Shown: positions 1 to 11,176 of the stretch, one piece after another | Layout: each line of letters starts with the position of its first letter | Numbering within the stretch: position 1 is the first letter of the stretch | Origin: Pictodentalium vernedei | Taxonomy: Eukaryota; Mollusca; Scaphopoda; Dentaliida; Dentaliidae | Direction of reading: 5' to 3' | NCBI GenBank assembly: GCA_031216915.1 | Contig: CM062294.1 | Span: forward strand, 161,527,455-161,591,454 | Length of the DNA stretch: 64,000 nt | Made by a program: the position numbers and the translations under genes | The notes under the pieces: model-generated | Told to the model about the DNA's origin: nothing | Database searches by the model: none | The model's input: only the letters and a program-made list of their open reading frames with translations

Positions 1-1290
1 AAGATTTTTTAAGAAATTCCCTCATATTGTACCAAGTTGAATTTCATGTTCCCATATGGATCCCAAATATTAACCTAGGTTCTCAAATTGAACAACCTGG
101 AATTTGACCCCCCAGAGATGTTGTATACCAAATACAAAAGCATTCTGACTGGTGGATCTGAAGAAGACGATTTTTAAAGAAACTAACTCATATTGCGTTA
201 AGTAAAAATTTGGGCTATCATAGTGAGCCCAAATATATATCTAGGGATCTGATTTGAACAAACGTGAATTTGACCCCCTTAGAGATGCTGCATACCAAAT
301 ATCAAAGCATTCTGACTGGTGGATCTGAAGAAGATTTTTTTAAATTACCCTCCATATTGAACAAAGATAAAATTTGGGCTTCCGTAGGAAGCCCAAATAT
401 TAACCTAGGGACATGGTTTGAATCTGACCCTCATAACAATGATGTATACCAAACATTAAAAGATTCTGACTGGTGGTTCTGAAGAAGACGATTTTTTAAA
501 GAATATTCCCCATATTACCCTATGTTAAAACTTCAGGCTCATGTAGAGAGCCCATATATGAACCAATGAGCTGTATTTCAACAAACTTTTATTTGCACCC
601 CCCCCCCCCTCCCCCCTCCTCCACTCCCTATGAATGTTGTATACCAAATATCAAAAGATTTTGATGATTGGTTCCGGAGAAAAGATTTTTTAAATTTTTT
701 GCAAATATGCTGACTCAGCATTTTTTCGATGCCCATTACAGAGCACCCTAACATAACCGATGGCAATTGTTTTTTACCATTCAATTCTACTGGTCTTAAG
801 GATACTTCATACCAAATAACAGCTCTCTGTTCCGTGTGGTTTGGGAAATATGGGCGTTTGAAAATATTTCTATTTTTAGCTCCCTGGGTTCCCATGGGGA
901 TGCGGAAATTTATTTTTTTTTTGCTTGGGTCAAGTACTTATGACCTAATAATACCACACACCAAATTTGGTTCACACCGGACCATCGGTTCAGAAAATAG
1001 AAATTTTGGGCGGGGCCAAAACACACTGGTTCTTGAGAAGATTTTATAAATATTTTGGAGCATTTTCCCCCACTCCCTCCCTATGGGAAACTGAGAGTGT
1101 ATGAGTTGAACAAAAATGAAATGCCCCTTTGGGACCATCACTCACAAAACCTTTCACTTGAATTGGCCCAGTGGCTTTGGAGGAGAAGACCAAAACATGG
1201 TGTTGACGGATGATGGACGGAAAACGATGAGATTCGCTCAGTTTGACTTTGTCAAGATGAGCTAAAAAAGCCAGTTTTCTCATTTAAGGC
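1..1290. repeat. Degenerate tandem array, ~165-bp unit
   Basis: Clear copies of one unit start near 107, 274, 427 and 600, each carrying a core like TATACCAAATATCAAAGCAT followed by a GGTGGATCTGAAGAAGA block and a T-run. Decayed copies continue near 800, 955 and 1180. Spacing varies (about 153-170 bp), so the unit does not stay in one reading frame and short open frames here are by-products. Similar 'accaaat...ggttctgaagaaga' repeats are, from memory, common in mollusc and other marine invertebrate genomes; that link is inference. Confidence 0.7.
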
Positions 1291-2885
1291 ACCTAGAGTT
1301 ATTGGTATGGTACTGACAAAAACATAAAACACTGCTTTTTTCAACAGTATGACCAGTACCGCTCATGTGGTATCTCTTAGCACTGTTAAAATGCCTAAAA
1401 ACATCCAATATTGATTCTGTGGTGCTGTGCTTGAGCAGCAAGTATCCATTAAGGCACTTTCACAACCTTAGATTTAATCCCCACAAACACCCATTCTGAT
1501 AAAAAGTGTGAAATTGTGGAAAATATGTCTCCAAGGAGGATGAATGAGATATTTGCTTAAAAAATTTGTTTTTTTTTAGTGTTTTGAAAGTCTACACAGA
1601 AATAAAAACTGACATACAATGGAAAATTTTGTTAGAAGAGCCAGGACAAGATTGTCAAACAGAAAAAAAAACCTCAATGGACCCTGAGTTCTGCAGCACC
1701 TAAGCAAATCATAGGAAACTGAGAGTGTATGAGATTGACTTTAGTTTCCAAAACATACTGTACAGTCTTTCCAATTGTTTCTCATCAACTGAGGCTTCAG
1801 TATGGGCAGGTGGGTGGGGGACTTGATTCAAGGAGAGAACAATGTTTCACAGCTGTTACTGTAGTTTTGTGCTGTAACATGGGAACCGTGACAACAACGC
1901 TCAATTTGAACAAAATTTGATCGCAGCTCTTTAATTTTGGTATTCAAATATCTTTGTCAAGTATAACCCTTCAGAGAACTTTTTCCGACCCCAAAACAGG
2001 GGGTCGTGCATCAAATAAGAGGGAAAATTTAGTACTAGACCCCTTTATTAGTACAAGACTACTTTATTGGTGGCTGTGCACAAATGCCATTCACTCACAT
2101 TTGCAACTTTATTGTGTTATTTTTTTCCACTGTACCCCACCCCCAAATGTGTGTTCTAAAATGCTCTTTCAATGAAGAAATTATTTTCTAACACTTTTTA
2201 ACCCTTTACCAAATATAACGGTCAAAAGGTGCTTGTGCTATTCACAAGTATTGCCATTCCATGTTCATTATTTTCTCGTTTTTTTGTGTCAAACACATAA
2301 CTTATGACCCCTCATTGGAATGAGGTCATTCCAATGGTGTAAAAAGTCATGTTTTTGACACAAAAAATTAGTAAGTCAATAAGTTTGTGGGCAAGGGTAA
2401 TCAGCTTTTCATGTTAAATGTAAGTAAAGGGTTAACAGCATAATTCAGGCAAACATCTAAATGCCAGTAAATAAAAGTACAATATGGGTTTTCTGCTGTG
2501 GGTTTGAATGGGTGATTTGGAAGGGGTTGGAAGATTGGAACCCCCCCTGCCTCTAGTAGTATGATGGGGAACCATGGTTTAATTACATTTATTAATGCAT
2601 CATGTGTACATGTAGGGTAAAATAGGTTGTTATTTGGCATTTGCTGGGGGCTGTAGTGTGCCACTGGAGGCTACACTTGCTCAAGATGTGAATTTGTTGC
2701 AATATATAGCCCTTATTGCTGATGATGACAAAAACATACTTTTCAAAACAATAAAAAAGTATTGTAAGGTGTGTGGTACCCCAATGAATTTTTAAATGTG
2801 AAATAATCTCTCAAAATAATAATTAAATCAGGTTCGGAAGCCAAATTATGTATTTCCTTAATCAATCCCAATCCTTCAAAGATAC
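1276..2885 (+). repeat. Large direct duplication, copy 1
   Basis: This segment matches 3546-5330 in the same order and orientation. Shared landmarks include the start (ACCTAGAGT.ATTGGTATGG), ATGCCTAAAA.CATC.AATATTGATTC, the GTGGACCCTGAGT block, a TTAA MITE, and an end at AATTAAATCAG..TCAGAAGCC. The copies differ by many substitutions and indels, so the duplication is old. No coding potential was recognised. Confidence 0.75.
2198..2435. mobile_element. TTAA MITE (CCCTTTACC family)
   Basis: TTAACCCTTTACC at the left and GTAAAGGGTTAA at the right form terminal inverted repeats bounded by TTAA, the target preferred by piggyBac-type elements. The middle is a long palindrome around GACCCCTCATTGGAATGA. 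The element is non-autonomous with no open frame. Related copies lie at 4474, 21942, 35875, 55533, 58429, 58942, 60534 and 61126. Confidence 0.8.
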
Positions 2886-3545
2886 TTTTCACCTCTTTCA
2901 TGTGACAAAAAGTCATTTCTGCATGAGAATTCAACTTTTGGCTTCCATTGAGTTAAAAACATGGGAAACTTGGTCTTTTAAAGAAAACTGTCCAAACTGT
3001 GTCAAATGGCTAAAAAACTGCTGTTGCCTCCAATACATTTTTCTACTCTGTTTTTCTCTGTTACTTAAAGGAATTCATGTAGATTTTTTGGAAAACTAAT
3101 CCAATCCCCAAATAAAACTAAAATCTGCATCAGCATGTAATACTTTGAGGAAAAAATTGTCTCCTTTAACCATACAGCAAGACAAAGAGTGGTGTTCCAA
3201 CCCCATGAAACCATATAAATGTCAATTTTGATTAAAAAAAATGGAGTTGCAGCAATATAATTCACCAATATCAATAGACAGTACCATTTTGTCCTAACAA
3301 CTGATGTCAAATTTTCTTCTACATACTAATGTGGCAAAATATAGCCTTGAAGGTGTCCCCCTAGTATGCCCCTTTTTATCAAAAACTATGATAAAATTCA
3401 TAAATTAATTGATGTTGACGTATAACAAACCTCTTGTGATATTAAATTTTCCATTTGTGATAATTTCTAAATCACATTCTGGCTTCTGAAGATATTTCAC
3501 ATTGCGCTTGATGAATGTTTTGCCATTCTGGTGAAAAAGCCTCAC
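2886..3545. other. Spacer between duplication copies
   Basis: This AT-rich stretch separates the two copies of the duplicated segment. I see no gene, hairpin or repeat that I can support. Confidence 0.5.
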
Positions 3546-3999
3546 TTTCTCAGTTAAGACACCTAGAGTCATTGGTATGGCACTGACACAACATTAAACA
3601 CTGATTTTTTCCAACAGCATGACCAGCTGAGCACTGCTCCTATGTTATAGCATAGCACGGTTAAAATGCCTAAAACCATCAAATATTGATTCTGTACTGA
3701 TGTGCATGTCCCACAAGTACATGTACCCACAAGAGCTCGTTTACAACATTGGATTTAATCCCTGCTGGCACCCATTCTGATAAAAAAGGCGAAATTAGGG
3801 CAAATACATGCATGCCTAGTATCCAGTGAGAATGACTCAGATATTTTCTTCAGGAATGTAGTGCTCTTTAATGTTTAATATATTTGTGTATGTGTGTGTA
3901 TGGGTGTATGTGGAGGGGGGAGGGGGGTGGGGGTCAATTGCCAGTTATTGAAAATGCAGAACTGTGCAAATGGAAACAAATCAACACTTTGCATGATGG

Positions 4000-4127
4000 A
4001 CATACAGACATGCATTCACATATCTTGAAAGAGACAGTCTACATGTACATAGGAATTATGATGGACAGACAGACATGCAATCACATATTTTGAAAGTGAC
4101 ATTCTACATGTACATAGAAATACTGAC
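4000..4127. repeat. Two-copy ~62-bp direct repeat
   Basis: The block ACAGACATGCA.TCACATAT...TCTACATGTACATAG occurs twice in a row. It is found only in the second copy of the large duplication, so it arose after that duplication or was lost from the first copy. Confidence 0.6.
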
Positions 4128-4473
4128 TGACATACAATGAAAAATATAGCGAGAAGAGCCAGGACAGGGTTGTCAAAACAGAAAAAACTCAGTGGACCCT
4201 GAGTGCTGCAGTACTGAAGATGCATGCTGTTAACTTTCTCATCAGCTGAAGGGTTTAGTATGGGTGGTAGAGGAACAATTGTCAATGCAGTTTTGTGCTA
4301 TAACATGGGGACCCTGACAGCACTAGTATCAGACTACTATAGTGGTAGCTGTGCACAGAAGCCATTCATTCACATTTGCAACTTTGTTACTTTTCCCACT
4401 GTACCCCCACCCCCTTTTCCCAAATTTATGTTCCAAAATACTCTGTGAATGAAGAAATTGTTTTTTAACATTT

Positions 4474-4702
4474 TTAAACACTCACTCAATGTAATGGCCA
4501 AAAACAGGCTAGCACCATTCACCGAAACTGCCATTCAATGTTCATTATTTTTGCACCAAAAACATAGCTTATGACCCCTCATTGGAATGAGCTCGTTCAG
4601 CGCATTCCAGTGGGGGTCATAACTATGTTTTTGACGCAAAAAATGAAAAGAAATTAGTTATTCAAAAGTGCTATCTTCTTTTCATGTAAGGTAAAGGGTT
4701 AA
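4474..4702. mobile_element. TTAA MITE (decayed left end)
   Basis: The right end GGTAAAGGGTTAA is intact. The left end after TTAA is mutated (ACACTCACTCAATG). The inner palindrome around GACCCCTCATTGGAATGAGC matches the 2198-2435 element, which sits at the equivalent place in duplication copy 1. Confidence 0.65.
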
Positions 4703-4734
4703 CATCATAATATGGAGAAAGCTTCTATTAATCA

Positions 4735-4870
4735 TTCTTTCAATGTAATGGCTAAAACCGGCTAGCACCATTCACCAAAATTGTCATTCAATGTTAATTT
4801 TGTTTTGCATTTTTTGGCATCAAAAACATAGCTTATGCCCCCCTTATTGGAATGAGCTTGTTCAGTGAAT
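4735..4870. mobile_element. Partial TTAA MITE
   Basis: The left half of the same MITE (CAATGTAATGGCTAAAACCGG, then the CATAGCTTATG..CCC.TTATTGGAATGAG arm) stops in the palindrome centre. The right half is missing. Confidence 0.55.
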
Positions 4871-5349
4871 ACAAGTGAAGTCTGGTTTTCTGGCTAAATG
4901 TTTGGATGGTGATTTGGGAGAGGATTGGAATATAATTGGAATCCCCTCTATCACAAGTACAATGAGGGGAAAGCATGGTTTCATTAGATGTGTTAATAGG
5001 GTAAAAAAGGTGGTTTCATGTGTACATGTATTTGTCATTTGCCAGAGGCTATAGTGTGCTTCTCAGTTCTGGATGCGACACTTGCTCAAGATGCATTTAA
5101 CTGCATTATTTTTGGCAATATATGGCCTTTATTGCCGACTGTGAGAAAAATATAACTTTTCCAAAAATAAAACAGTATTATTCTGTCTGTGGTTCTCGAA
5201 TGAACATTTATAAGTGAAATATGTGTAATATCCAAAAAAATATAATTAAATCAGTGTCAGAAGCCAAAATACATGTACATTTTCAATGTACATGTACTTA
5301 TTTCCTATAATCAAACCCAAACCTTTTGAAGGGTAACCTACAAAACTTT

Positions 5350-5935
5350 TCCCTGACAGAAATTCCCCCCCCCCCCACAATCATTTTCACACAATGCGCA
5401 CCCCCCACCCCACCCCCCACCCAAATTCCTAGGTCCTTTCTAGTCTCTCCGCACTCCTTCCCGTGCCCAACGCCCAAGCCCGTTAGGCCTCTTCACCCCT
5501 CCCTGTACCCAGTACCCAAGTCATTTAGGCCCTCTTCACCCCTCACAGTACCTAAACCGTTAGGCCACCCTCACCCCTCTCTGTGCCCAAGACCGTGAAT
5601 CCCTGTGCCCAAGATGGCGGCGTCGTTGATGCGTATGACGTCAACAAGATGGCTGCGCCTATATTGGGCATGCGCAATAACACTTTTCAAGATGGTGGTG
5701 CCCATGATATGCATGACGTCAACAAGATGGCTGCGTCCATATTGGGCATGCGCAATAAGGGCGGTGCCCATGATATGCATGACGTCAATAAGATGGCTGC
5801 CCATACATATTTTAGAGATGCACTCACGCAAAAGAATTCAACAGAGTGGTCACTGATTTGGGAACGTAGAGGGGTGATGGGGACTAACGGACTTGGGTAC
5901 GGGGAGGGGTAATGGGCGCCCAAAAGGCATGGGCG
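5350..5935. mobile_element. Inverted-repeat element carrying CRE/YY1-like array
   Basis: The left flank holds degenerate C-rich repeats of the form GTACCCAAGTC.TTAGGCC..TTCACCCCTC. The right flank (5868-5930) carries the reverse complement (GGGGTGATGGGGACTAACGG, then ACTTGGGTACGGGGAGGGG). The centre holds the repeated regulatory-like units annotated separately. No transposase frame is present. Exact termini are uncertain. Confidence 0.45.
5600..5800. promoter_or_regulatory. Array of CRE, YY1-like and NRF1-like motifs
   Basis: Full palindromic CRE sites TGACGTCA lie at 5636-5643, 5714-5721 and 5780-5787. Each is followed by an AAGATGGC (YY1-like) motif, with another AAGATGGCGGC at 5611. GGGCATGCGCAATAA, close to an NRF1 site, occurs at 5666 and 5744. 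The repeat unit is about 66-78 bp. In animals CREB/ATF, YY1 and NRF1 bind such sites in broad CpG promoters. Whether the site is used here is inference, and no gene is visible next to it. Confidence 0.45.
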
Positions 5936-6630
5936 TTTTGTGCTCTTAGTTTTAATATGTTTGGGGAAACCAGTCAGTACTTTTCATGTCACACACAAAC
6001 AAAGTATTAGATTATATAAAATTTAATTAAAATTGTTTAATTTAAATTTAAACACGACTTCCCTCATCGAACACAAAATGGGGAGGTTTTCCCCATCCCA
6101 CCTCCATTCCCCCAACCCCTGTTGCAAATACATCTATGTTTCTATCTCTATGTATCTAAACGTGCATCTGGTAACTTTATCAACAAACAGTCATAACGGG
6201 TCTTGAGTTACTCCTCTTACAATTGTGTTGTACATAAACTGTGTCTGAAGGTTTATCATTTGTGTATCGAAATTAAATAATATACTTGTATAAGGAACTG
6301 CTCGTTAAGATTGTTTTTGAAACCAGGAGTGGTTATACAATAGATAAAGTGTTTGATCATTGATACACAAACAAATGACTAACAATGTTTTGATGATATC
6401 GTTACACAAACATTTAAACTAAAATGGTTACCCAAACAGATAAAGGGATAATCTGCTGTGCTAAATCACCCTTGAATTATAACATCTGCATTCTCTCTGA
6501 GCTGCTATCGTAAAAGTTCAATGGTTATAATATCTTAATAACTCGCGAGAAAAAAATTCAATTTTCTTCCTGTTGGGTATAGAGTTACCTGATGCCAGTT
6601 TTGTGGCTAAAGCCGAAGCGGAATGAACAA
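5936..6630. other. No gene seen
   Basis: AT-rich sequence with no supported gene or repeat. A short AAATTTAATT-rich stretch lies near 6020-6050. Confidence 0.5.
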
Positions 6631-6639
6631 CTCTAAATT

Positions 6640-6880
6640 TTTCTCTCTGTTAAGGTTTTATTTTCACAGAAAATCAGTTTTACAAAGTAATTAATTGGAT
6701 TTACACTAAAAATGGATTTGCAGTCACATTTACAATTCTACAAGTAATTTTTACAAAGCGGAAAATGGTTTTACAATCAGGTAAAATGGATTTTCAATCA
6801 GTTTTTGCAAGTGATTTTACAATTTCAAAATAAGTAATTTTTACAACAATAAGAAGTTTTATAATACATTTACTGGTAAT
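6640..6880. repeat. Degenerate TTTTACAA-rich repeat
   Basis: Loosely repeated blocks of the type (A)ATGGATTT..CAATCAG and TAATTTTTACAA occur at irregular 20-30-bp spacing. This is a decayed short tandem repeat with no open frame. Confidence 0.4.
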
Positions 6881-6980
6881 CATACAATAAACATAATTAA
6901 ATGTTCAGTAACTGTCTTTTGGTTCTGAAAAAGGGCAGTTTTTGTTGAAGTCGTTTTTCTGGACTTTCTCTAGTTGTCAT

Positions 6981-7530
6981 CTAAAGCTGTCTGCACATCC
7001 AAAAAAACGTGCATTTTCTTAATAATGGATCAAAAAGGTATTTTCGTTTCTCAATTGCGAAATTTTCAGCTTCGTTCATTCCGTAACCTTCCTCATCTCG
7101 AAGTCGCTGAGAAGTTTTACTAATTTTTCCATAGACCGTATGTTGTCTGAAGTGCCTTACTTGACTCATTGCCTTAAATAATTTCTCACAGAGGGAAGCT
7201 CTCACGCTGTCTCTAAGAGCTTCCTTGTCCGCTTGGTGGCCTTGTCTCTGGCAAGCCATTTTCTATGTACGACACTTTCAATCTCTGAAATTTAGCTGTA
7301 TTGTCTTCATATGCTCTTATGATTAAAGTGTCTATTATTCTCGTTTCGTCATCTTCCTCCTCTGAATTTTCACCTTCAGTGGTTGTATCACTATCGTCTG
7401 ACTCTGAATATGTGCTCTCGTTAGAATCAGACAAGTAATAATCTTCTTTTGACCGAATGCCTTCACCAGTCATCCCAAACCTCTTGAGGCAGTAACCATC
7501 TTCGTGTCTTTTGCGTATGAAGGTTCTTGA
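6981..7530 (-). pseudogene. Broken acidic-protein gene fragment, unknown family
   Basis: On the minus strand an open frame enters near 7530, passes a methionine at 7473 and continues to 7213. It encodes a serine/aspartate/glutamate-rich low-complexity stretch (SDSNESTYSESDDSD, then a run of E and D) followed by a more ordered part. A second frame from 7259 to 6981 encodes a basic, helical-looking segment (about 92 residues, with SQVRHFRQHTVYGK and EKRKYLFDPLLRK). The two overlap in different frames around 7213-7259, so one indel would join them. I do not recognise the family. Acidic stretch plus basic domain is common in host nuclear proteins and in transposon-encoded proteins. A GTAAG at the upstream edge could be a splice site. 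The frame length and composition look more protein-like than chance frames nearby, but this remains an inference. Upstream lies a 21-bp minisatellite and a Tc1 fragment, which suggests a transposon-rich dead gene. Confidence 0.35.
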
Positions 7531-7659
7531 GAATGCTTACCTACAAAATTTACAGTTGTGGTTCGGCATGTCTTCTCTTTTTGAACGCTCTGAGAACAAA
7601 TGAGAACTGGGTGGACATCGCGATTTATAAGACAGTGGAGAGTATCCTCAAATACGCGC

Positions 7660-7885
7660 ATGCCCACATCAGTTTTACATACGTGCACATCGGTTTTAAA
7701 CATGTGCACATCAGTTTTACATAAGTGCACATCAGGTTACATACGGGCTCATTGGTTTTAAACATGTACACATAGGTTTTACATATGGGCACATCAGTTT
7801 TACACAGGGACACATCGGTTTTACATGTGGTCACATCAGTTTTACATATGGGCACATCGGTTTTACATATGGGCACATCGGTTTT
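7660..7885. repeat. 21-bp minisatellite
   Basis: About ten copies of a unit like CACATCGGTTTTACATATGGG lie head to tail with a few substitutions. Because 21 is divisible by three, frames stay open across it and yield a repeating CKTDVPI-type heptapeptide on the minus strand. I regard that as a by-product. Confidence 0.85.
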
Positions 7886-7959
7886 AAAGCACATTGTGAA
7901 TTTTCACATTAGTTCATACGAGTATTTGAGGCTACATTGAGGCTACACTGAGGCTACAA

Positions 7960-8299
7960 CGGGCGTTCTAGGGTATGGAGAAGACCAGGAGAGCGATTCC
8001 ATGCAGCTCGTCCGCATGTTGCCCGTGCTGTCGGGGAGTACCGACAGAGGGAGGGGATTGATCGTATGGACAGGCCAGCAAGATCCCCTGACCTCAATCC
8101 AATCGAACATGTCTGGAATGAGTTGCAGCTTGCAATTTCAGCTCGTCCAGTCCAGCCAAAAAGTGTCCAGGAGCTTGGTTCCATGCTGGTCCAAGAATGG
8201 AACAGCATCCAACAAAGGACCAACAGGGACCTGATTGGGAGCATGAGAAGGCTTTGTCAAGCTGTAATTAACAGTAATAGGTCTCATACGCGATTTTGA
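7960..8299 (+). pseudogene. Tc1/mariner transposase C-terminal fragment
   Basis: The plus-strand frame ending at 8299 encodes the C-terminal third of a Tc1-type transposase. The hallmark PARSPDLNPIEHVWNELQ is at about 8070-8125. It contains the catalytic-domain asparagine-proline signature and the glutamate that is the third acidic residue of the DDE triad. Upstream, RVWRRPGERF (normally beside the central aspartate region) is fused directly to the later ARPHVAR block, so the piece between has been deleted. The N-terminal DNA-binding domains and first catalytic aspartate are absent, and no terminal inverted repeats are seen around it. A full Tc1 transposase is about 340 residues, so this is a dead fragment. 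It is different in sequence from the 16-19 kb copy. Confidence 0.85.
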
Positions 8300-8583
8300 A
8301 CTCATACCAGTTCGCTCCGTCAACTTTTTGGCAAATTGAAACATGGTTATCGTATTCAAAAGCTAAACAATAATGTCAACACAAATAAAATCTGAACTTC
8401 TGTATTTAAATCATTAAAGATATAATTAAATAAAAAAATATATACACTTGTCATTACAATACTTCAACTAAGACGTAAAACAGGAGTTGGATATACTTGG
8501 TGCTTGGCAAACTTTGAGTATTATAGTTTAAATTGTATCTGTCAAATTGTACTTGTTACAAGGCTTACTTGGTATCATTCCTT
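8300..8583. other. No gene seen
   Basis: AT-rich sequence following the transposase fragment. Nothing supported. Confidence 0.5.
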
Positions 8584-8713
8584 CACTCTAAGATCACTTG
8601 GGTTAAAACTTAACGCAAATCGGCTGAGCTGAGGGAATATGAACCCAATAGGGTTCATATTCCTTCAAACCGTCTGATTTGGGTTGAGTTTCAACCCAAC
8701 TGATCTTGGAGTG
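8584..8713. mobile_element. Hairpin MITE, CACTCTAA family, copy 1
   Basis: The element is a ~130-bp fold-back with ends CACTCTAAGATCACTTGGGT and its inverse, and the middle GAATATGAACCC pairs with GGGTTCATATTC. It is flanked by TT on both sides. Related copies are at 37388-37518 and 50583-50692. Confidence 0.75.
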
Positions 8714-9059
8714 TTGTATTGGAGTATGAACCAATAAATATTTGCATTTGAATTTTAAATAGAGATTAGAGAGTTACAGTCCACTAAACTCGGCTCTCTT
8801 ATGAATCATCGCGTGTGTGAAGTGCGGCCATGAAATGTCTCCTCTCAGATGTAATTAAACTAAATTCAAGTAGTTGCCACGGGAGATGGTGCAAAATGAA
8901 GTACATTTTGAAGCATAAAAACATTTAAGCACGTTTCAAGAAAGGAGGTGAAATTTGTGTACCTTTTATTTGCTTTCGACTCGTATCAAATTTACTTTGA
9001 GTTTGAAGTCACTATAAACATTGCATTTCTTAAATCAACGTAAGATGTATTTCTAAATA

Positions 9060-9185
9060 CAGACTTGACTGGAAGGATTGGGAGTACAATATTTTTTCAA
9101 ACATGTCTAAAAATATTGTACTGCCAATCCTTCCAGACTTGACTGGAAGGATTGGCAGTACAATATTTTTAGACATGTTTGAAAA
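9060..9185. repeat. 43-bp-stem perfect hairpin with adjoining direct copy
   Basis: 9094-9136 and 9143-9185 pair almost without mismatch across a 6-nt loop. The arm (ACTGGAAGGATTGG.AGTACAATA) also occurs once more in direct orientation at 9066-9096. It looks like a hairpin MITE with one extra arm, or a replication slip. Confidence 0.8.
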
Positions 9186-9551
9186 CTAAATTCCTAAGAA
9201 TGAGGATACATCACGACTGTAGTTGTGTTTAAGCTGTGTGGTACCACCATTCGAAATTGTTACCTACCAAGAAGCAAATATAATCATCACCCCTGGATTT
9301 TGCCTCAAATTAACTGAAATGCGGGGATTGCCTGGAAGAAACATAATAATTTTCACTATGACATACCTGTTGTACGCAGGGGCGACAGAAGTTCCAAGAA
9401 GTATGAGTGTGTGTAGGTGGGTGAATGTGTGGATGGGTTGGTGCCACTGGGTGAGTGGCCGAGAAGGGGGGGGGGGGGGGCGGTGACATTTCTTCTGGTC
9501 AACTTTGAGATGCATATTCTATTTAAATGTTAAACACCCCAAAGGCAGATT

Positions 9552-9644
9552 TAGACGGGGGCGCACATGGCGTGCGCGCCTCTAGTTTCTCAGAAATCAG
9601 TTCTGAGAAAATAGAGGGGCGCATGCCGCGTGTTTCCCCGTCTA
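9552..9644. mobile_element. GC-rich hairpin
   Basis: TAGACGGGG.CGCACATGG pairs with CCGCGTGTTTCCCCGTCTA, with a TTTCTCAGAA/TTCTGAGAAA inner stem. A CGCAGGGGCG motif at 9377 and CTGGATCCGCTTCTG at 9822 may be outer ends of a larger CAGGGGCGG-type element, but they do not match well enough to call. Confidence 0.6.
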
Positions 9645-10061
9645 TTAATCAGACATAAAAAGTATATGTTGCAAAGGCACGCCCCAGTCGATTCTAATAA
9701 AATAATTGAAGTCAGTGCGTACTATAAATTAATAGTATGTGCACACTTGCATCACAACAGTTTGTGACCATATAAGTATAGAGGGCGACGTCCCTCTATT
9801 TTAAAATCCTGGATCCGCTTCTGAAACACACAAGTCCTGTCTCAGTTTGTGCGCTTCTACCGTGCTATGTGAACGCACAAACTTGTACACTGTGTAAATA
9901 CATTGTTCCATCAACTGATCTTAACTGGTAAGTAGCTTAATTATTTTATTCATGTTATCGAAGAAATAAGTCTGGATACTAGATGTCCTGTTGCTCTGTA
10001 ACATTAAATTGTTTCAGTTTACTAGAGAATGCCTGTAGGCATTATCCAGCAAGTTCAACTG

Positions 10062-10158
10062 TTGCGACAATTTAATATTTATCAAAGTGCATTTAACATT
10101 GGTGAATCATTCACCAATGTTAAATGCTCTTTGTAAATGTTAAATATTTAATTGTCCC
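10062..10158. mobile_element. Hairpin MITE
   Basis: GCATTTAACATTGGTGAAT pairs with its inverse at 10111-10130. Weaker pairing extends outward to GACAATTTAATATTTA and TAAATATTTAATTGTC. No open frame. Confidence 0.65.
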
Positions 10159-10562
10159 ATTCAATCATCTGTCATAGTGTAAAACTATTGCTGAAGGCGA
10201 ACGTCACCATAGCATCACTGATTCAGCTGAACAAAGATATATTTACGAACAGAGCTGATATACGTGGAAACTTTGTCCATAAGACCGTAAATATATGGTT
10301 GACATTGGAATCAGCTCGTCAACTGATTCAAATGCTAACCATTTTGGGAAATGCTGTGATTGGTAACTGGTAAAATTCCAGGCACATTCTTATAACAACT
10401 GCATTTTATTGAAATTAAATCTTTAAGATAGATTATTGGAGGCTGGATCGGAAATACAGTAATCGCGTATGCTTATTACAGTAATACTTGTGATTGGGAT
10501 GAAGTTCTCACTCTTTCAGAATGTCTGCAAATTCAAATTTTTTTGGATGACTGTGAGTAGTG

Positions 10563-10636
10563 AGTAGGCGTGTGTGTGTGTGTGTGGGGGGGGGTGCTCG
10601 AGCACCCAGAGCACCCCCCCCTGGATCCGCCCCTGT
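10563..10636. repeat. GT microsatellite, G-run and CCTGGATCCGCCCCTG end
   Basis: A (GT)n and G-run lead into a short CTCGAGCACCC palindrome and then CTGGATCCGCCCCTG. That last motif recurs at 23335-23350 and resembles a terminus of CAGGGGCGG-type DNA elements. Confidence 0.5.
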
Positions 10637-10673
10637 TATCTGTACGTTACGTTATGCGAAGATCAAACCTACC

Positions 10674-10729
10674 ATCTGATTAATTGTTGGAAAGGGCTCA
10701 GAGGGCCCTTTCCAGTAATTAATCAGATA
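10674..10729. mobile_element. Hairpin around GGAAAGGGC
   Basis: ATCTGATTAATTGTTGGAAAGGGC pairs with its inverse over a short loop, with two mismatched bases. The layout is similar to the palindromic cores of the TTAACTGGT MITEs at 38050 and 49057. Confidence 0.6.
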
Positions 10730-11176
10730 ATAGGGTTTTAAGTAACTCATAAAGTTTATTAAACTTCCTCACATACATATAGGTTCTCCATATATGGCTA
10801 AAGTGGGCGTGGCAGCAATAAATGTTGGTAAAGCAAACAGCCCATAACAGCGTCGGATTAATCAAGGAATGAGACACTGGTGACCTGAGGGCCTGCATAT
10901 AATATTTAACAAGGTCAAAGTAGTACATAAAATTTCCTCGTCTGTAAGCGAAATGCTCATGCATTAAATGTATTTTTTGAATGTAAATTTTTTGACAATC
11001 CCTTGCGTTGCGCAGTTACCTGAACTGGATACAATTGTTTATTTTTTATATTGTTCGCCTCGAAGCATACCATATGACAGACTTCAAATGGAGAGATTAT
11101 TGGTTAGATCCTCGTGAACCGCGTCGTACGTGTTGTGCCCAAGAGGGAGCACAGTGGTGCAGTGTGCTAAAGGGTA

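Larger units (their letters stand above)
3546..5330 (+). repeat. Large direct duplication, copy 2
   Basis: This is the second copy of the segment at 1276-2885, about 2.3-2.4 kb downstream. It is longer because of extra insertions, including a duplicated ~62-bp stretch at 4000-4127 and a second partial TTAA MITE at about 4735-4870. Confidence 0.75.

Noticed and set aside
64-482. Coding repeat suggested by a frame through the first tandem units
   Set aside because: Unit spacing (153-170 bp) is not a constant multiple of three and frames break in neighbouring units.
5583-5912. Overlapping frames of 80-109 codons on both strands
   Set aside because: They are produced by the CRE/YY1 repeat units; peptides repeat with the DNA and match nothing.
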